Source: Bacteroides sp. 51
GTDB lineage: Bacteria; Bacteroidota; Bacteroidia; Bacteroidales; Bacteroidaceae
Reading direction: 5' to 3'
Length of the DNA stretch: 64,000 nucleotides
Assembly (NCBI RefSeq): GCF_010500965.1
Contig: NZ_QVMI01000009.1
Span: forward strand, 211,248-275,247
Shown: positions 1-9,394 of the stretch, piece by piece
Layout of the letters: the number at the start of each line of letters is the position of its first letter
How positions within the stretch are numbered: the first letter of the stretch is position 1
Notes under the pieces: model-generated
The model's input: the letters and a program-made list of their open reading frames with translations, nothing else
Told to the model about the DNA's origin: nothing
The model's database searches: none
Made by a program: the position numbers and the translations under genes

Positions 1-1
1 T

Positions 2-304
2 TGGGATGGATTAGGTATCTATTCGTCTGATGATATGAAGAACTGGAAACGTCAAAAGAATAACCTGCTTCAAGGTGGTGGCAGTGGTCCGGATGACGGA
101 ACACAGGGGCAGCACTGTGATGTTGTAGTGAATAATGGCCGTGCTTATCTGTTCTATTTCACTCATCCGGGGCGGCAAGGTGCCGGAGCCAGAGAAGATA
201 ATCCGGATACCCGCCGTTCAACCTTGCATGTAGTAGAATTGCAATTCCGTAACGGAGAAATCTTTTGCGAAAGAGACAAACCTGTATACATTAACCTCAA
301 ATAA
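2..304 (+). CDS. C-terminal end of a GH43-like beta-propeller glycosidase (5' truncated by window edge)
   Basis: The reading frame is open from base 2 and ends at the TAA before rhaM; about 100 residues are visible. Recognisable motifs are WDGLGIYSSDDMKNW, a blade-like repeat, then HCDVVV and AYLFYFTHPG, and a closing segment RRSTLHVVEL with CERDKP. These resemble the last blades of secreted five-bladed beta-propeller glycosidases (GH43/GH32-like) from Bacteroidetes glycan loci. The catalytic residues would lie upstream of the window, so the substrate cannot be read. Ten bases separate it from rhaM, so the two are probably co-transcribed, and a rhamnose-containing glycan is a reasonable guess. 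Another propeller family is possible. Confidence 0.65.
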   Translation, partial: WDGLGIYSSDDMKNWKRQKNNLLQGGGSGPDDGTQGQHCDVVVNNGRAYLFYFTHPGRQGAGAREDNPDTRRSTLHVVELQFRNGEIFCERDKPVYINLK

Positions 305-313
305 AGATTAACC

Positions 314-628
314 ATGAAAAGAGAGGCTTTTAAAATGTACCTGAAGCCGGGCTGTGAGGCTGAATATGAAAAACGCCACAATGAAATCTGGCCGGAATTA
401 AAGAAGCTGCTTTCAGATAATGGGATATATGATTACTCTATCTTCTGGGACAAAGAAACCAATATATTGTTTGCCTGCCAGAAAGTGCGCGGTGAAGAGT
501 CTTCACAAGATATGGGCACGAATCCAATTGTGCAAAAATGGTGGGACTATATGGCCGACATTATGGATACCAACCCCGATAATTCTCCGGTGTCTATTCC
601 TTTGCAGGAAGTTTTCCGAATGGAATGA
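314..628 (+). CDS. rhaM: L-rhamnose mutarotase
   Basis: A protein of 104 residues, the same length as E. coli RhaM. It interconverts the alpha and beta anomers of L-rhamnose in the cytoplasm so that rhamnose isomerase receives its preferred form. The family signature RHNEIWPEL is present with His22 at the expected position, followed by WWDYMADIM and the C-terminal block NPDNSPVSIPLQEVF, which closely matches the E. coli protein. It lies 10 bases after a glycosidase and is followed by a palindromic region and a hybrid two-component regulator, consistent with the end of a rhamnose-glycan catabolic operon. The isomerase, kinase and aldolase genes are not in the window. Confidence 0.93.
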   Translation: MKREAFKMYLKPGCEAEYEKRHNEIWPELKKLLSDNGIYDYSIFWDKETNILFACQKVRGEESSQDMGTNPIVQKWWDYMADIMDTNPDNSPVSIPLQEVFRME

Positions 629-630
629 GT

Positions 631-754
631 GGCAAGGTGCCGCTGCCAGGTTTCTATGCAGACGGAATCGAATACAGAGGTACAGAGATGCAGAGGTTAA
701 ATTAAGAATAATGAGTTCGAAATTGAAAATCTCTGTATCTCTGTGCCTTTGTGT
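631..754. repeat. Intergenic palindromic element A (GGCAAGGTGCCGCTGCC unit plus imperfect inverted repeat)
   Basis: Bases 631-647 read GGCAAGGTGCCGCTGCC and continue into AGGTTTCTATGCAG (648-661). On the other strand this is GCATAGAAACCT followed by the 17-mer GGCAGCGGCACCTTGCC, which recurs exactly at 45060-45076 inside the P-type ATPase gene. Next comes an imperfect inverted repeat, about 672-698 against 728-754, built from repeated CAGAG units (for example TACAGAGATG and ATCTCTGTATCTCTGTG). It fills the gap between rhaM and the regulator gene and could act as a terminator. Confidence 0.6.
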
Positions 755-786
755 TCAAATAACTTGCTATTTTTGAGGTATAAAAC

Positions 787-3700
787 GTGAAAAACATGAA
801 TCTGCGATTACTAGGCATATTTTTATTCTTACTTTCAGTAACATGTGCTTTTGCTGCTGTTGAAGTTCGTTCCAAGCAAATAACGATGGCCGATGGGCTG
901 GCCAATAGTACAGTCCGTCATTTCATGCAGGACAGCAAAGGATTTATATGGATGGGTACCTTTAATGGATTGAACCGCTATGACGGTAATTCCTTTATTT
1001 CTTACTCCCCATCGTTAGATAACTCCTTGTCTCTGGCCGACCGTAAGGTGTATAACATTCAAGAGGATAAGAATGGCTTTCTGTGGATTTATCTATCGAC
1101 AGAACGTCATAGCTGCTATGACCTGAAGAGCGCCTCTTTTGTCGATTTTACCGGTTGTGGCGAGCACGCAGAGAAATATGCCAGCCGTATGTTTGCATCG
1201 AATGGCAACATCTGGTTGTGGCACGAAAACAACGGAGCACGTAGAGTTATTTATGAAAACGGAACCTTCCGTTCTTACACCTATAGGCTGCAACAAGGCA
1301 ATGTACCGAGTAATACGATAAACTTTATATCCGAAGGTGAGAACGGAGTTATTTGGATCGGAACGAATAAAGGACTTGTACAGGTGGTCGATGGCAATAA
1401 TACATTGGTAAACAACAATGAGAACTTTCATCGGATGACCTCTTATCATGGGAGTACCTACTTTTGTACACGAGACGGTAAAATCTTTATCTTCGATAAA
1501 TCATCCTCCCGGTTGGTGTTACAAACAAAGTTGAACGCCCCCAATCTAAATATTATCGATCATTTTTTCCTGGAAAACGAATGGATAATCTGCGCAACAA
1601 CAGGCATGTATTCCTATGATTTTATAAAGAAAGAAGTGAAATCCCGGTATGAACTGTTTGGTGAACAAATACATTCGGCTAATGTAATAAAAGACAATAA
1701 AGATAATTACTGGATCTATAACCACTCCGGAAAAATGTGGTATCTGAACGTACAAACCGGCGAGAAAAAGGTCTTTCGCCTCATCCCCAACGAGAAACTT
1801 GGGCATATTGATGCCGAGCGTTATTCCGTTGTGCACGATTCACGAAATATCATTTGGATATCAACTTACGGGAATGGTTTGTTTGCTTATGATATAACGA
1901 AGGATGAGTTGACTCATTTTACAGCAGGTATGAGTGGCTTCAGCCATATAAGTTCGGATTATTTGTTGGGAGTTATGGAAGACCGCTCGGGCGAGATCTG
2001 GGTGAGTGTGGAGTTCGAAGGGGTTTCGCGTATTACCGTCATTAACGAAGGGTCATATCGCTATTTCCCAGAGAATCCGAACTTGTTAGACCGTTCCAAT
2101 ACCATCCGTATGATTTCAAGGGTAAATGAAGATGAAATCTGGATTGGTACCCGTCGTGGCGGACTGTATGTATATGATATGCAGTTTAATCTGAAATACT
2201 CCCGTAAAGATTTCCATTCCAATATATATGCTGTACTGAAAGACGATAAAGGTAAAATCTGGATGGGTACCCGTGGCGACGGACTTTGTATTGATAATAC
2301 ATGGTATAAACATACATCAGATCCCGAATCGTTAGGTAATGATAATATCTTTTGCCTTTTTAAAGACAGTAAACAGCGAATGTGGGTCGGAACTTTTGGT
2401 GGTGGACTGGATGTTCCGATAAAGAAAGATAATAAATACATCTTCCGCCACTTCTTTAATGAGAATTACAATCAGCGCCAGATACGTACAATTTGCGAAG
2501 ATAAGAATGGCTGGCTTTGGTTGGGAACCAGTAATGGGATATATGTATTCCATCCCGATAGTTTACTTGCCGATCCTAAAGCGTATTACCACTATAACTA
2601 CGCGCAAGGACAACTGCGAAGCAATGAAATAAAATACATCTTCTCGGATAGTAGAGGTGACATTTGGATTGCTGCTTCTGGATTTGGAGTAAGTCTATGC
2701 ACGCCAAACGGAGATTATAGCTCCCTGGAATTCAACCACTATGGAATAGACGACGGCTTGTGTAATGATGTTGTTCAGTCCATTGCAGAAGACCGGCAAG
2801 GCAATATCTGGATGGGAACCGAATACGGTATCTCGAAGTTTGTACATTCCGAGCAACTCTTTGAAAGCTATTTCTTTTCTGCCTATTCTCACGGAAACGT
2901 GTATACCGAAGGGTCAGTCAGCCAATGCGACAATGGCGATTTAATTTTAGGGTCCAACTATGGCTTTATCGTGTTCAGTCCGGAGATGGTGAAGAAATCA
3001 TCTGTAGTCTTTCCTGTTGTATTTACTAACCTCAATGTGAATGGGATTAATATGCTTCCAGGCGATCCGGACTCTCCGTTAACCAGTTCACTGGCTTACT
3101 CGGAAGGGATAACGTTGAAACACAATCAAAACTCTATAACGATTGATTTCTCATCTTTCAACTATTCCGATACCCGGCAAACGAAGTATTCCTATATGCT
3201 GGAGAATTATGACAAGACCTGGAGTGCACCTTCTACACTGAGTTTTGCTGCATATAAGATGCTGCCTCCCGGCAAATACGAATTGTTAGTTAAATCGTGC
3301 AACAGCTCGGGGGTATGGAGTGATACGGTTTCTTCACTTCTCATTACCGTCAATCCACCAATATATTTAACTCCGTGGGCTTTTGTCCTCTATGCGTTAT
3401 TTATCATTATAGCCTTGTACTTTACATATCGGGTGACCCGTAACTTCTATCTGTTGAATAATAAAATAGCGGTAGAAAAGCAACTCACGGAATATAAACT
3501 CGTATTCTTTACCAACATATCGCATGAGTTCCGCACGCCGTTAACTCTGATTCAGGGGGCATTGGAGCGTATACGTAGAATGGGTGACATTCCTAAAGAA
3601 GTTACCTATCCGCTGCAAACAATGGAAAAAAGTACCCGGCGGATGCTCCGGCTCATCGATCAGCTATTGGAATTCCGGAAGATGCAAAACAACAAACTGG

Positions 3701-5040
3701 CGCTTTCCCTCGAAAAGACGGATGTGGTTGCCATGCTTTATGAAATCTTCCTGAGTTTTGAGGATATGGCCGAGTCGAAGAATATGGACTTTCAGTTTAT
3801 ACCTTCGGTTACTTCGTATAAAATGTATATTGATAAAGGGAAACTGGATAAGATTACCTATAATATGTTGTCTAATGCTTTTAAGTATACTCCACAAGGC
3901 GGTCGTGTTTGCTTATACGTCAATATCCATGAAGAGAAGCAGTTGTTGGAAATACAGGTGACCGATACAGGGGTGGGTATTCCAAGAGAGAAAAGGAGTG
4001 AGCTATTTAACCGGTTTATGCAAAGTAGCTTTTCCGGCGAAAGTGTAGGTGTAGGCTTGCATCTTACCCATGAATTGGTAACAGTGCACAAGGGAGAAAT
4101 TAAATACGACGATAACCCGGGAGGTGGATCTGTTTTCACGGTTGTTCTTCCTTTAGATGAGCACTCTTATGAAGAAAAAGACTTCCTGGTTCCAACCAAT
4201 CTATTGACTCAGGAAAAGAAAGAGCCGATACTATTGGATATGTTGGATAACGCTCTGGAACAGTTCGTGAAGCCTAATCCACTGAATAAGCAGAAAATCT
4301 TGGTGATAGAAGATGATATTGATGTACGGCAATACCTGCGCGAGGAGTTGAGTGCCTATTTTCAGGTTGAGGTTGCCGATAATGGTACCACAGGTTTCCA
4401 GATGGCTCAGGAGGTTGAACCCGACCTGATTGTTTGTGATGTACTTATGCCTGGAATGAATGGCTATGAAGTGACCCGGAAATTGAAATCGGAGTTTAAT
4501 ACCAGTCACATTCCTGTCATCTTGTTAACCGCATTAACCCTTCCCGAGAACCATCTGGAAGGAATTGAAAGTGGGGCAGATGCTTATCTTTCTAAACCAT
4601 TTAGTATCCGTTTGTTGCTGACCCGTATTGTAAAACTACTGGAGCAACGGGAGAAACTAAAAGAAAAGTTCTCTGAAGAACCCGGCATTGTACGTTCTGC
4701 TGTGTATGCTTCTGAGCGTGATAAAGAGTTTGTAGATCAGCTTCATCAGATCCTGGTTGATAATCTGGGTAATTCTCATTTCTCTGTTGATGAGTTTGCT
4801 TCCTTGATGAACATTGGCCGTACGGTGTTCTATAAGAAGGTAAAAGGGATAACGGGCTATTCGCCTAATGAATATCTACGTATTATGCGTATGAAGAAAG
4901 CCGCCGAGCTTTTACTTGCAGGTAACCTGACGGTTTCCGAGGTGTCTTATAAGGTCGGCATCGACGATCCATTCTATTTTAGCAAATGTTTTAAGGCGCA
5001 ATTTGGTATAGCTCCTTCTGTTTATCAGAAAGGAAAATAG
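787..5040 (+). CDS. Hybrid two-component system sensor/regulator (HTCS) with AraC-type output
   Basis: A 1417-residue one-protein signalling system typical of Bacteroidetes glycan sensing. In order: signal peptide (hydrophobic LLGIFLFLLSVTCAFA), a periplasmic sensor of two-component-regulator propeller repeats to about residue 750 (motifs FIWMGTFNGLNRYDG, WIGTNKGL, WVGTFGGGL, WLGTSNGIYVF), a Y_Y_Y domain at about 780-850, a membrane helix at about 860-885, a histidine kinase with phospho-acceptor His913 in SHEFRTPL and an ATPase domain, a receiver with Asp1218 in CDVLMPGMNG, and a C-terminal AraC-type HTH from about 1315. Normally a glycan fragment binds the propeller and the AraC domain activates a nearby locus. 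The chosen GTG start has GAGG 9-12 bases upstream; ATG at 796 would give the same signal peptide. The target is probably the upstream rhamnose-linked locus. Confidence 0.93.
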   Translation: MKNMNLRLLGIFLFLLSVTCAFAAVEVRSKQITMADGLANSTVRHFMQDSKGFIWMGTFNGLNRYDGNSFISYSPSLDNSLSLADRKVYNIQEDKNGFLWIYLSTERHSCYDLKSASFVDFTGCGEHAEKYASRMFASNGNIWLWHENNGARRVIYENGTFRSYTYRLQQGNVPSNTINFISEGENGVIWIGTNKGLVQVVDGNNTLVNNNENFHRMTSYHGSTYFCTRDGKIFIFDKSSSRLVLQTKLNAPNLNIIDHFFLENEWIICATTGMYSYDFIKKEVKSRYELFGEQIHSANVIKDNKDNYWIYNHSGKMWYLNVQTGEKKVFRLIPNEKLGHIDAERYSVVHDSRNIIWISTYGNGLFAYDITKDELTHFTAGMSGFSHISSDYLLGVMEDRSGEIWVSVEFEGVSRITVINEGSYRYFPENPNLLDRSNTIRMISRVNEDEIWIGTRRGGLYVYDMQFNLKYSRKDFHSNIYAVLKDDKGKIWMGTRGDGLCIDNTWYKHTSDPESLGNDNIFCLFKDSKQRMWVGTFGGGLDVPIKKDNKYIFRHFFNENYNQRQIRTICEDKNGWLWLGTSNGIYVFHPDSLLADPKAYYHYNYAQGQLRSNEIKYIFSDSRGDIWIAASGFGVSLCTPNGDYSSLEFNHYGIDDGLCNDVVQSIAEDRQGNIWMGTEYGISKFVHSEQLFESYFFSAYSHGNVYTEGSVSQCDNGDLILGSNYGFIVFSPEMVKKSSVVFPVVFTNLNVNGINMLPGDPDSPLTSSLAYSEGITLKHNQNSITIDFSSFNYSDTRQTKYSYMLENYDKTWSAPSTLSFAAYKMLPPGKYELLVKSCNSSGVWSDTVSSLLITVNPPIYLTPWAFVLYALFIIIALYFTYRVTRNFYLLNNKIAVEKQLTEYKLVFFTNISHEFRTPLTLIQGALERIRRMGDIPKEVTYPLQTMEKSTRRMLRLIDQLLEFRKMQNNKLALSLEKTDVVAMLYEIFLSFEDMAESKNMDFQFIPSVTSYKMYIDKGKLDKITYNMLSNAFKYTPQGGRVCLYVNIHEEKQLLEIQVTDTGVGIPREKRSELFNRFMQSSFSGESVGVGLHLTHELVTVHKGEIKYDDNPGGGSVFTVVLPLDEHSYEEKDFLVPTNLLTQEKKEPILLDMLDNALEQFVKPNPLNKQKILVIEDDIDVRQYLREELSAYFQVEVADNGTTGFQMAQEVEPDLIVCDVLMPGMNGYEVTRKLKSEFNTSHIPVILLTALTLPENHLEGIESGADAYLSKPFSIRLLLTRIVKLLEQREKLKEKFSEEPGIVRSAVYASERDKEFVDQLHQILVDNLGNSHFSVDEFASLMNIGRTVFYKKVKGITGYSPNEYLRIMRMKKAAELLLAGNLTVSEVSYKVGIDDPFYFSKCFKAQFGIAPSVYQKGK

Positions 5041-5162
5041 CAGGCTTGAATTAATGTTCTTTTTGTTTTGTTTTTAAAAAAGTCTAAAGATGGTGCAGTA
5101 TTTTAATTAAAACTGCGTTTCTATAAAAAGGCTTAACTAAACTTTAATGAAACAGAAGAACG

Positions 5163-5573
5163 ATGGGGAAAATAAAAAGATACTGGTTGCTTTCTTTTAA
5201 TAAGCTTTTGTCTTTCATGTTGCTCTTATTGGGCTTTGCTTCATGCGACGAAGAACGGAAAGACATGTATGGCATGCCTCCTGCTAAGTTTTCGGTTAAA
5301 GCGAATGTGCTTGACCAGAAGAACGAACCGATAAAAGGAATAAGGGTTGACATTAAAACGAATGACGAAGCCAATCATACAATAGAATCCGGATTGACGG
5401 ATTCAGACGGTGTATTCGAAGTGAAAACGTATTACAACAAGGTGAACATCGTATGTACAGATATCCGTGATACGGAAAATGTCATATATGAGAAAGACAG
5501 TGTGCAAACAGATATTTCTAAAGCCGAGGATTTGAAATATGAGTTCACAATCAGCTTAAAAGAGAAGAAATAG
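5163..5573 (+). CDS. Small lipoprotein of a radical SAM/lipoprotein pair
   Basis: 136 residues with a lipoprotein signal: basic start, hydrophobic LLSFMLLLLGFAS, then the lipobox Cys28. Just after the Cys is MYGMPPAKF (35-43), resembling the YGxPxAxF motif I associate with putative lipoproteins found next to dedicated radical SAM enzymes in Bacteroidetes. The rest looks like one carboxypeptidase-regulatory-type beta-sandwich (NEPIKGIRVDIKT, then GLTDSDGVFEVKTYYNK), followed by VCTDIRDTEN. The stop is one base before the start of the radical SAM gene, so the two are surely one unit. The lipoprotein may be the substrate or a partner of the enzyme. No biochemical function is known to me. Confidence 0.82.
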   Translation: MGKIKRYWLLSFNKLLSFMLLLLGFASCDEERKDMYGMPPAKFSVKANVLDQKNEPIKGIRVDIKTNDEANHTIESGLTDSDGVFEVKTYYNKVNIVCTDIRDTENVIYEKDSVQTDISKAEDLKYEFTISLKEKK

Positions 5574-5574
5574 A

Positions 5575-6651
5575 ATGCCTGATAATTTATCTCTTCGTAA
5601 GCGTCTGGCGTTGGAGGTAGCACGTAAGATGCGGGAGAATAATAAAGAACTGCATGTCCTTCGGCAATTGTTTTGGGAATGCACGTTGAAATGTAACATA
5701 AATTGTAAGCATTGTGGTAGTGACTGCAAATCAATACCACATTGCAAAGATATGCCCGCGGAAGACTTTCTGCGGGTTATTGATTCCATAACCCCACACG
5801 TTAATCCTCATAATCTTAGTATCATAATTACAGGCGGAGAACCTTTGGTTCGGAACGATTTGGAAAAGGTCGGACTGGAACTTTACCGCCGCGGCTATCC
5901 GTGGGGTATTGTGTCTAATGGTCTGCTTTTAACCCGTGAGCGACTTGACAAGTTGATGGCTGCCGGACTCCATGCGATAACCATCAGTCTGGATGGTTTC
6001 GAAGAAGACCATAATTGGTTGCGGGGGCATTCCAATAGTTATCTTCGTGCTTCGGAGGCCATTAAGATGTTGGTTCATGAACCGGAGTTGGAATGGGACG
6101 TAGTAACCTGTGTAAATAGGAGGAACTATCATTCCTTACCGGAAATGAAGAAGTATTTGTATAAGATTGGTGTTCGTAATTGGAGAGTCTTCACCATTTT
6201 TCCGATAGGGCGCGCGGCTCAGCATCCGGAGTTTCAGCTTACCAACGAGGAGTTTACCGGATTGATGGAATTCATAAAAGACACCCGAAAGGAGAAAAGC
6301 ATAGACTTGCAGTATGCCTGCGAAGGATTTCTAGGGAAATACGAAGGTGAAGTCAGGGAACATTTCTACTCTTGTATTGCCGGAATTAATGTAGCGTCTA
6401 TCCTGTCCGATGGTTCAATCTCAGCCTGTCTTAGTGTCCGTAGCGATTACCATCAGGGTAATATCTACCAGGATGATTTTATGGACATCTGGAACAATCG
6501 CTTTCAGGTTTACCGCAATCGCGATTGGATGAAGAAAGACGATTGCGGCGAATGTAAACTCTTCCGTTACTGCGAAGGCAATGGTATGCATTTGCGTGAT
6601 GGTGAAGGTAATCTACTAATTTGCCATCAAAAGCGTATTCTTTCAATATAA
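5575..6651 (+). CDS. Radical SAM/SPASM enzyme partnered with the upstream lipoprotein
   Basis: 358 residues. The radical SAM cluster motif CNINCKHC supplies Cys40, Cys44 and Cys47 (CX3CX2C), with extra cysteines at 36, 51 and 57. IITGGEPLVRNDL is the SAM-binding GGEP block. The C-terminal third is a SPASM-type domain: CIAGINVASILSDG, then CGECKLFRYCEGN and a final LICHQ, enough cysteines for auxiliary Fe-S clusters. SPASM enzymes usually modify peptides or proteins. With a lipoprotein one base upstream, this matches the rSAM/lipoprotein arrangement I recall from Bacteroidetes genomes. The start follows an AGAGAAG purine stretch inside the lipoprotein gene end. Whether it modifies the lipoprotein is inference. 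Confidence 0.87.
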   Translation: MPDNLSLRKRLALEVARKMRENNKELHVLRQLFWECTLKCNINCKHCGSDCKSIPHCKDMPAEDFLRVIDSITPHVNPHNLSIIITGGEPLVRNDLEKVGLELYRRGYPWGIVSNGLLLTRERLDKLMAAGLHAITISLDGFEEDHNWLRGHSNSYLRASEAIKMLVHEPELEWDVVTCVNRRNYHSLPEMKKYLYKIGVRNWRVFTIFPIGRAAQHPEFQLTNEEFTGLMEFIKDTRKEKSIDLQYACEGFLGKYEGEVREHFYSCIAGINVASILSDGSISACLSVRSDYHQGNIYQDDFMDIWNNRFQVYRNRDWMKKDDCGECKLFRYCEGNGMHLRDGEGNLLICHQKRILSI

Positions 6652-6685
6652 CTTTAATCCCTTTAATGGTTCTTTTTCTTCGGGG

Positions 6686-8224
6686 CTAGCCGGCCCAGGT
6701 GTCGCGGTCGAGGTTGCGATAGCTTATGGCCTCGCCGATGTGTGTTGACAGTATCTGTTCGCTGCTTTCGAGATCGGCAATGGTCCGTGCTACTTTCAGG
6801 ATTCGGTCGTAAGCGCGGGCGGATAGGTTTAGCCGGTTCATGGCATTGCGGAGAAGGTTTAAACCGCGTTCATCCGGTTGGGCATATTTACTCAGGAGTT
6901 TGCCACTCATTTGCGCATTGCAATAAATGCCGGGGTGTTGACTGAAACGTTTTTCCTGTATGGCTCTTGCGGCTATGACCCGTTCGCGGATGGCTATGCT
7001 TGGTTCCGCCGGTCGTGCATCCGAAATCTTTTCAAACGGTACAGGCACAATTTCCACCTGTATATCAATCCGGTCCAGTAATGGACCGGAAATCTTGTTT
7101 AAATACTTCTGCACCTGCCCTGGATTGCATACACAATCTCTTGTCGGGTGGTTATAATAACCACACGGGCAGGGGTTGGTTGAGGCTACGAGCATAAAGC
7201 TAGCCGGATAATCCACCGTCCATTTCACCCGGGAAATGGTAATGTTACGGTCTTCCAGCGGTTGCCTGAGCACTTCGAGTACATTCCTGTTGAACTCTGC
7301 CAATTCATCCAGAAAGAGTACGCCATTATGGGCAAGGCTGATCTCTCCCGGCTGCGGGTAATTGCCTCCGCCAACCAATGCTACCGGCGAAATGGTGTGA
7401 TGTGGATCACGGAACGGGCGTTTGGAAATGAGCGATGAGTTCCGGTTCAATTTTCCTGCAACCGAATGGATTTTGGTTGTTTCAAGACTTTCGCCCAGGG
7501 ATAAAGGAGGTAAAATAGAAGGTAGTCTTTTGGCCATCATAGATTTACCACTACCTGGCGCACCGATCATAATCAAATTGTGCCCACCCGCTGCAGCTAC
7601 TTCGAGCGCTCTCTTTACATTCTCCTGTCCTTTGACCTCGGAAAAGTCGAAATCAAAGATGTTCTGTTGCGCGTAAAACTCTTCCTGTGTATTAACGAGC
7701 GTTTCCTGTAGCTGGCTTTGTCCATTGAGGAAGCCGACGACTTCTTTTATATGGCTTGCTCCCAGAACTTTAATCCCCTCTACAACGGCGGCTTCCCTGG
7801 CGTTTTGTTGTGGAATGATAATTCCTTCGAAACCTTCTTCTTTGGCACGGATGGCAATGGAAAGTACTCCTTTTACGGGTTGGATGGCTCCGTCGAGGCT
7901 CAGTTCACCCATAATCAGGTAGCGCGATAGTTTATCTGCAACAACCTTTTCGTTGGCGGTCAACATGCCGATGGCAAGGGGAAGATCGTATGCTGCACCT
8001 TCTTTGCGGATGTCGGCAGGGGCCATATTGATGGTGATGTTGCTGGTGGGCATTTTATAATCGTTGACCTGTAACGCCGAGATAATGCGGCGATGGCTCT
8101 CTTTTACTGCCGAGTCCGGCAGGCCAACAAGATAAAACATACAGCCACGGGAACTGTTTACTTCGATTGTAATAGTGGTAGCATCAATACCTTGTACTGC
8201 TGCCCCAAATACTTTTATCAGCAT
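6686..8224 (-). CDS. comM: YifB/ComM-family Mg-chelatase-like AAA+ ATPase
   Basis: 512 residues, the normal family length. It starts MLIKVFGAAVQGIDA and has the N-terminal domain typical of YifB/ComM, a Walker A motif GAPGSGKS at about residue 220, LFLDELAEF as Walker B with sensor region, the block ASTNPCPCGYY with Cys-rich CVCNPGQ, and a C-terminal Mg-chelatase-like domain ending near LNLSARAYDRILKVARTIADL. In other bacteria ComM is a hexameric helicase that promotes branch migration during integration of transformed DNA; the role in Bacteroidales is not established. It converges with the radical SAM gene 34 bases away. Confidence 0.93.
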   Translation of the reverse strand: MLIKVFGAAVQGIDATTITIEVNSSRGCMFYLVGLPDSAVKESHRRIISALQVNDYKMPTSNITINMAPADIRKEGAAYDLPLAIGMLTANEKVVADKLSRYLIMGELSLDGAIQPVKGVLSIAIRAKEEGFEGIIIPQQNAREAAVVEGIKVLGASHIKEVVGFLNGQSQLQETLVNTQEEFYAQQNIFDFDFSEVKGQENVKRALEVAAAGGHNLIMIGAPGSGKSMMAKRLPSILPPLSLGESLETTKIHSVAGKLNRNSSLISKRPFRDPHHTISPVALVGGGNYPQPGEISLAHNGVLFLDELAEFNRNVLEVLRQPLEDRNITISRVKWTVDYPASFMLVASTNPCPCGYYNHPTRDCVCNPGQVQKYLNKISGPLLDRIDIQVEIVPVPFEKISDARPAEPSIAIRERVIAARAIQEKRFSQHPGIYCNAQMSGKLLSKYAQPDERGLNLLRNAMNRLNLSARAYDRILKVARTIADLESSEQILSTHIGEAISYRNLDRDTWAG

Positions 8225-8283
8225 AATGTCGTTTGGTGTGTTTGCGTATTATTGTGGTTTAAGAAACCGTAAGTTTAAGGGGA

Positions 8284-9378
8284 TTATTTCTTAGGTTTTA
8301 ATAAACTATCCAGTTTAGCCTCCAGTTCCTTTCCTTTGATTCCCCGGGCAATGATTCTTCCTCTGTTGTCGGTCAGTATGTTGTAGGGAATTTGATCAAT
8401 GGCATACTGTTTGACCACTGTTGAGCCCCAACCGGAGAGATCGTTGAGTTGTTCCCATTTCAGGGTATCTTGTTTGATGGTTTCTTTCCATGCCGTTTTA
8501 TCCATATCCAGAGAAATACCCAGGATGGCTAGTTCGGGAGGCGCTTTATAGGTTCTATCCTTCTTCTCCTTTGCCTTCTCTTTGTCTTTTTCTTTCTGGG
8601 TTTTGGGCGGATAGGTTTTATAAATCTTCTTTAGTTGGTCGTTGTGAGCACGGCAAGAGTCGGACCATGTAGCCCAGAATGTAATGAGTAGGTATTGATC
8701 TCTGAACTCGGAACGGGATATTTTCTTTCCCTCTGCATTGGGAAGTGTGAAGGATGGAACTATTTTTTCGACTTCTGTTTTTTCGCTTTCTTCGATCCAC
8801 GCAATCAGTTGTTCGGCGTAGGGTGTGTCTTGTAGCGCACCATCCATGATCTTTATTAATTCTTTGATTTTGGGAAGATCGGGAGAGGATGTTTGTACGA
8901 AATACTTATCCAACAGGTATAGGTTGATTAGTGATTTCTGATTCTGGTGGATGTACTCCCCAACCAACCGCAGAGTCAATGTATCTGCTATGGCAGCGGG
9001 GGGTGGAAGGGTTTTGTTGAAAGCCGTTAATGCCTCGTTTGTAACAGTTCCTTTGACTTCAAGTCGTTGAAGCGTTGCTGTATCACCCTTTATTTGAATG
9101 GTTTTCCCTCTTTCCAGATAAATCGGGTATTGATTCTCGTCATTAATGAATAACCTGGTTTGGACGATGGTTGTATCTATATCCCTGGAATAGGAGAATT
9201 TATTGTTTGTAACAACAATGGGTTCTATGAAGCCGGTGTATTCATCGTCTCCATATAGGTATATGGTATCGCTAGCCAATCCTTTGATTTCGCCTTTGAT
9301 TTCGGCCAGTCTTGTTTCATTCTTACAGCCGGCAAAGCAAGCGGATAAAATTATAAGTAGTATGAGGTTCTGTTTCAT
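8284..9378 (-). CDS. Thioredoxin-fold lipoprotein (TlpA/ResA-like) with incomplete CXXC
   Basis: About 364 residues from the ATG at 9378. That start is preferred over 9405 because a promoter-like TACTTTCG lies at 9402-9395 and because it places a lipoprotein signal (MKQNLILLIILSACFAGC) at the N-terminus. An N-terminal domain resembling DUF4369 precedes a C-terminal thioredoxin fold (IVPSFTLPNAEGK, LLITFWATWSDSCRAH). The usual WCXXC is replaced by WSDSC, leaving only the second cysteine, so normal dithiol redox chemistry is unlikely. A Lys/Glu-rich insertion (KEKDKEKAKEKKDR) sits after the first helix. The C-terminus returns to the fold with the cis-Pro region QIPYNILTD. Probable periplasmic stress or redox-related protein with altered chemistry. 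Confidence 0.83.
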   Translation of the reverse strand: MKQNLILLIILSACFAGCKNETRLAEIKGEIKGLASDTIYLYGDDEYTGFIEPIVVTNNKFSYSRDIDTTIVQTRLFINDENQYPIYLERGKTIQIKGDTATLQRLEVKGTVTNEALTAFNKTLPPPAAIADTLTLRLVGEYIHQNQKSLINLYLLDKYFVQTSSPDLPKIKELIKIMDGALQDTPYAEQLIAWIEESEKTEVEKIVPSFTLPNAEGKKISRSEFRDQYLLITFWATWSDSCRAHNDQLKKIYKTYPPKTQKEKDKEKAKEKKDRTYKAPPELAILGISLDMDKTAWKETIKQDTLKWEQLNDLSGWGSTVVKQYAIDQIPYNILTDNRGRIIARGIKGKELEAKLDSLLKPKK

Positions 9379-9394
9379 CTCGGATTCTTTTCTG

